A stretch of 64,000 bases of DNA from assembly GCA_024696615.1 (NCBI GenBank), contig JAILGS010000072.1, forward strand, positions 1-64,000, given 5' to 3'. The notes beneath the pieces are model-generated. The model was not told the origin of the DNA, did not search any database, and saw only the letters and a list, made by a program, of their open reading frames with translations. Made by a program: the position numbers and the translations under genes. Of the stretch, positions 61,156 to 64,000 are shown one piece after another. Positions within the stretch are counted from its first letter, which is position 1, and the number at the start of each line of letters is the position of its first letter. This DNA comes from Lachnospiraceae bacterium (GTDB lineage Bacteria; Bacillota; Clostridia; Lachnospirales; Lachnospiraceae).

Positions 61156-61545
61156 ATGGCAGATGTTAAGAAGACGGATGTTGTTAAGGCAGAAGTAAAG
61201 GAAGAAGCGAAGGTTGCTGCTCCTAAGAAGGCTGCTCCTAAGAAAGCTGCTGCTCCTAAGAAGGCTGCAACAACGAAGAAGGCTACAACAGCTAAGAAGA
61301 CATCCACAACCAAGAAGGCTACAACTAAGACTGCAGCAGAGAAGGGCAATGATGCAGTACAGTTATTTGTAGAATTTGCTGGAAATCAGATTAACTACAA
61401 TGAGATTGTTGAGAAGGCTAAGGCTGAAGCTAATCGTGGTAAGAAGGAACCTGTTTCGCAGATTAATATTTATGTAAAGCCTGAAGAGAATGCAATTTAT
61501 TTTGTTGCTGATGGAAAGCAGGCAGGACGTACGGGCTTATTCTAA
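61156..61545 (+). CDS. DUF6465-like protein with a lysine/alanine-rich histone H1-like tail
   Basis: A 129-residue protein. Residues of about 5-65 are a repetitive, very basic K/A/T/P tail (APKKAA, TTKKAT repeats), like bacterial histone H1-type tails. The C-terminal half (VQLFVEFAGNQINYNEIVEK onward) is a compact, conserved-looking domain found in Lachnospiraceae proteins annotated DUF6465. Likely bound to nucleic acid or the nucleoid; function unknown. ATG 61156 follows AACGAGGTG; an ATG nine bases upstream lies in that site. Confidence 0.78.
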   Translation: MADVKKTDVVKAEVKEEAKVAAPKKAAPKKAAAPKKAATTKKATTAKKTSTTKKATTKTAAEKGNDAVQLFVEFAGNQINYNEIVEKAKAEANRGKKEPVSQINIYVKPEENAIYFVADGKQAGRTGLF

Positions 61546-61575
61546 TTTACTTGTTTATTATACTTGAGTAAAGAG

Positions 61576-61606
61576 AAGGCTTCTGTGGTGCAGATGCCTT
61601 TTTTTT
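61576..61606 (+). terminator. Terminator after the histone-tail-like gene
   Basis: AAGGC-TCTG stem pairs with CAGA-GCCTT with one mismatch, then a run of eight T. Confidence 0.7.
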
Positions 61607-61657
61607 ATAGATTGGATGTTCCAATCGTATATTTTATTTTTTAAAGGGAGAAATCAT

Positions 61658-62725
61658 ATGAAAAAGAAGTTGATGGCCGTTGTATTAATGCTTACAATGG
61701 TACTTTCCATGGCTGCTTGTGGCGCTAAGAAGGAAGCTAAGAGCGCTGGTACTCAGTTAATGGAAAATTTTGCTGCTGTTGATGTTAATTCGATCAACAT
61801 GACCATGGATTATGACATGGATGGGGAGTCTTTTGGTTTAGGTATGGATATGCTTGAGAATACTGACTCAAGTGTAAAGCTAGATATCTCTGCTAAGCTG
61901 AATATGGAAGGTGTTTCCGTTAAGGATTTAACTCCTGTAACGACCATGTATATGGATCTTTCTGATGGCTTAACATATTATATTGATCTTGGACAGATTT
62001 TTGATTTTGCTGAAAATATTGATCCACAGTTTGGTATGATTGCATCTTACCTTGGTCTTTCTAAGGATGTTGTAAAGTTCAACATTGATGACTTAAAGAG
62101 AGTAATGACTGCTTACGGTCTTGATACCTCTAGTTTAGAAGGTCTTGATATTGCCGGACAGCTTGGTGATGAGATCGTAATCGATCCAGCAATTACTGCT
62201 AAGGAGAACGAAGTTGTAGCATCTGTTGGTGGTAAGTTCTTAGATGAGCTTGCAACAAAGAATATTGACGGTGCAGTACAGTTCGATAATACTACCTTAG
62301 TTCTTTCTTTAAATGAGAAGAATACGAAGCTCTTATTAGAGGCAGTTGCTTCTATGGATGTAGAGGCTTATGGTAATGAATTATGTGATGGTTTAGCTGC
62401 AATCGATAATTATTCTACTGAGGTTGTTGATGAACTTCGTAACGAATTCGTTGGTTTAAATGATACATTAAAGAATGCTGTAGAAAACTACGATTCATCT
62501 TTAGGCAGCATGACCTTTAAGGTGAATGCTAACATCAATGTTGCTAATAAGGTTCTTGTTCTTTCCGGTGATGGATCTGTTACCGAAGGATCTGATACCG
62601 TTAACATGAAGTTTGGTATAAATAGTTCTAAGGTTGAGAATCCAGAATATGTTGTACCTGCTGATACAATGAGTCTTGATGAAGTTATGACTGCACTCGT
62701 TGGATTAATGGGTTCTTTATACTAA
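61658..62725 (+). CDS. Lipoprotein of unknown function
   Basis: A 355-residue secreted protein. The signal peptide ends in the lipobox LSMAAC (Cys21). The mature part is acidic, rich in Asp, Leu and Val, with alternating beta/helix patterns and no motif I recognise. Repeated MTMDYDMDGE, MTFKVNANINV-type strands suggest a beta-rich fold like LppX/LolA or DUF4412-type lipoproteins, but this is only an impression. ATG 61658 follows AAAGGGAG. Codon use is typical of highly expressed neighbours. It is monocistronic between two terminators. Confidence 0.75.
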   Translation: MKKKLMAVVLMLTMVLSMAACGAKKEAKSAGTQLMENFAAVDVNSINMTMDYDMDGESFGLGMDMLENTDSSVKLDISAKLNMEGVSVKDLTPVTTMYMDLSDGLTYYIDLGQIFDFAENIDPQFGMIASYLGLSKDVVKFNIDDLKRVMTAYGLDTSSLEGLDIAGQLGDEIVIDPAITAKENEVVASVGGKFLDELATKNIDGAVQFDNTTLVLSLNEKNTKLLLEAVASMDVEAYGNELCDGLAAIDNYSTEVVDELRNEFVGLNDTLKNAVENYDSSLGSMTFKVNANINVANKVLVLSGDGSVTEGSDTVNMKFGINSSKVENPEYVVPADTMSLDEVMTALVGLMGSLY

Positions 62726-62756
62726 TCCATAAAAGAATTGAATCATTATAATGATT

Positions 62757-62801
62757 AAAAAAATCCCGCTCTTTTGGCCCACCAAAAGAACGGGATTTTT
62801 T
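62757..62801. terminator. Bidirectional terminator between the lipoprotein and deacetylase genes
   Basis: A stem of about 17 bp with one mismatch (AAATCCCG-TCTTTTGG with CCAAAAGA-CGGGATTT), flanked by A and T runs, serving the convergent genes on both sides. Confidence 0.88.
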
Positions 62802-62825
62802 GATATGGAATCCATTGGATCTTGG

Positions 62826-63698
62826 TTAAAATAAATTAACGGTGGCTCCTCCTGGAACTTCCACGATACGATTTCCGTCATCTACGGACAACCATACACT
62901 ACAAGCATTCGGATTCACCACTTGATGGTGATCCATGGTAAAGATTAAACGACGAAATGCTTCTTCATACTGAACAATCTCAAGATTGGTAGCATACCAG
63001 ATATCATCCCGGTGGGATACCATCTTACAAAATTCTTCCATCATATCCCAATTATTGTCCCGATCAAATTCATAGGAATGACCCCAGACATAGAAGAGAT
63101 AGGTGTACTGTTTTTTGGTTAATTCTAAAAACTTCTTTCCATAACCTAATAAATCATGATTATGATGACAGGTTGGATTCCATGCATAAAAATCTTCCGG
63201 GAATTCAAAACCGGTAATTTCTCCAACTACAGGAATCTGATTTTTATCCACCTGCTTGGCATATTCCGTGGCACGAACCAGACAGTAGGAGTCGGTGATG
63301 GTTCTTCCATATAAGAATCCAAGGTCTTTTAATATCTGGCGTACTTCGGCGGAAGAGGAGCCATTAGGAAATGCATGACCAAGAATGGGAGTATCAAAAA
63401 TCTTCTCCAAAGCCAGGCGATCCTCTACTAATTCTGATACAATCTCTGAAGTACTGCATCTTGCAATGGTTGGATGGGTCAGACTGTGGCTTGCAATTTC
63501 ATGTCCCGCATACAATTCTTTCCATTCTTCCATGGGAATTCGTACCTGATCCCGAATGCCGCCATTTAAATTAAAGGTCGCTTTTAAACCATATTGATTA
63601 AACATCTCTACCAAGCGTCGGTCTGAAAATTTTCCATCATCATAGCTTAATGTTAGGACTTTAAATTTTCCACCGGGGTATGCTTTATATACATGCAT
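62826..63698 (-). CDS. Polysaccharide deacetylase family protein
   Basis: A 290-residue NodB-homology enzyme. Motif 1 TLSYDDGK (residues 16-23) gives the catalytic Asp pair, motif 2 SHSLTHP (about 68-74) the two metal-binding His, and motif 3 appears as GHAFPNGS. No signal peptide is visible, so it may act in the cytoplasm or leave by another route. The substrate (chitooligosaccharide, peptidoglycan or other N-acetylated sugar) is unknown. It has its own promoter. Confidence 0.88.
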   Translation of the reverse strand: MHVYKAYPGGKFKVLTLSYDDGKFSDRRLVEMFNQYGLKATFNLNGGIRDQVRIPMEEWKELYAGHEIASHSLTHPTIARCSTSEIVSELVEDRLALEKIFDTPILGHAFPNGSSSAEVRQILKDLGFLYGRTITDSYCLVRATEYAKQVDKNQIPVVGEITGFEFPEDFYAWNPTCHHNHDLLGYGKKFLELTKKQYTYLFYVWGHSYEFDRDNNWDMMEEFCKMVSHRDDIWYATNLEIVQYEEAFRRLIFTMDHHQVVNPNACSVWLSVDDGNRIVEVPGGATVNLF

Positions 63699-63733
63699 GG
63701 TTTTAACCCCCTATATTATTATATTATTATGAA

Positions 63734-63762
63734 ATTATATTCTTTTATGTTGCGCCTTTCAA
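63734..63762 (-). promoter_or_regulatory. Promoter of the deacetylase gene
   Basis: On the minus strand TTGAAA (63757-63762), 17 bases, perfect TATAAT (63734-63739), about 35 bases before the ATG. Confidence 0.7.
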
Positions 63763-63835
63763 GATACAATCCCCAAAAAGAAGGAAATTCTTGGTGCTGG
63801 TCGGGAGGGGGGGATGGGATTTGCCATGGAATCTC

Positions 63836-63864
63836 TTGAGGGCATGGTGGGGGTGTGCTATAAT
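63836..63864 (+). promoter_or_regulatory. Promoter of alr
   Basis: TTGAGG (63836-63841), 17 bases, perfect TATAAT (63859-63864), about 85 bases before the alr ATG. Confidence 0.6.
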
Positions 63865-63878
63865 TATCTAGTTATAAG

Positions 63879-63904
63879 TTAATTATGAAATGAGTCATAA
63901 TTAA
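63879..63904. promoter_or_regulatory. Operator-like palindrome upstream of alr
   Basis: A perfect 10-bp inverted repeat TTAATTATGA/TCATAATTAA with a 6-base spacer, beginning about 15 bases after the -10 of the alr promoter, where a bound regulator would block transcription. Confidence 0.5.
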
Positions 63905-63948
63905 GAACCACGTTGGGGGAATATCATGGGAAGTCGAGGCGATGCGAT

Positions 63949-64000
63949 ATGAAAGAAACAAAGTATTACAGATGTTGGGCCGAGATTGATTTAAAGGCCT
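63949..64000 (+). CDS. alr: Start of alanine racemase, cut by the window edge
   Basis: The last 17 codons encode MKETKYYRCWAEIDLKA. The R-x-WAEIDLxA pattern is the conserved N terminus of alanine racemase, the PLP enzyme that makes D-alanine for peptidoglycan. An 8-codon frame starting at ATG 63926 behind GGGGGAA ends across the alr ATG and may couple or dampen translation. The family assignment rests on these few residues. Confidence 0.72.
   Translation, partial: MKETKYYRCWAEIDLKA

Overview
The window is a stretch of low-to-moderate GC Firmicute chromosome. Gene content and local order (a split mraZ-rsmH-ftsL-PBP-ftsW-ftsQ-ftsZ cluster, gap-pgk-tpi, infC-rpmI-rplT, the ireB-ruvX-DUF1292-trmR-trhP block, strong AGGAGG ribosome binding sites, sigma-A promoters, a CIRCE element) point to the class Clostridia, most likely a Lachnospiraceae gut anaerobe. 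A surface family-9-type pectate lyase paired with an uronate isomerase suggests a pectin user. No rRNA, tRNA, CRISPR array, prophage or intact insertion sequence was recognised. Apart from the first 2.4 kb, the window reads as ordinary, densely packed core chromosome.

Layout. 1-2474: accessory region, minus strand: a ClpX-like AAA+ ATPase without the zinc domain, very small ORFs, an unknown 129-residue protein, then a HrcA/CIRCE-controlled promoter reading off the left edge into what looks like a small heat-shock protein. 2475-11600: YchF, then division and wall genes from mraZ (own promoter plus MraZ boxes) to ftsZ. 11637-19645: nrdR, yqeG, aroK, efp, aroE, a GH13 enzyme, then gap-pgk-tpi. 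19840-24841: YhaO/YhaN-like nuclease-ATPase pair, yicC, gmk, rpoZ. 24938-32151: rimO, pgsA, mscL (with zinc ribbon), an acyltransferase, truA, dus, rqcH. 32175-33600: infC-rpmI-rplT with a structured, attenuated leader and an AUU start codon for IF3. 33624-37425: mnmA, a trigger-factor-like lipoprotein, uppP, a GNAT enzyme. 37517-41953 (minus): uronate isomerase plus membrane-anchored pectate lyase. 42050-44314: asparaginase, a truncated sigma-like protein, and a probable 6S RNA. 44313-51773: YihY, a phosphoesterase, scpA-scpB-prmA-rsmE-cysteine desulfurase-thiI. 51853-59199: an HPr-like protein without the catalytic His, mtaB, ireB, ruvX, DUF1292, RNase J, YlbF, an MltG-like protein lacking its catalytic domain, trmR, trhP. 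59232-64000: aminopeptidase P, a histone-tail-like protein, a lipoprotein, a polysaccharide deacetylase and the start of alanine racemase.

How the genes work together. Themes recur: division and envelope synthesis (mraZ to ftsZ, uppP, pgsA, alr); translation and tRNA modification (efp, infC, rpmI, rplT, truA, dus, mnmA, mtaB, rimO, prmA, rsmE, thiI, trmR, trhP, rqcH); central glycolysis; chromosome segregation (scpAB); and pectin breakdown. The best candidates for something under-described are the ClpX-like/small-ORF/CIRCE locus at the left edge, the sigma-like protein lacking region 4 directly upstream of the probable 6S RNA, the His-less HPr paralogue, the MscL zinc-ribbon fusion and the isomerase-pectate lyase operon.

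Most coding calls rest on recognisable motifs and full-length proteins. Promoters, terminators and RNA elements were read by eye from consensus and base pairing and have not been folded or searched.
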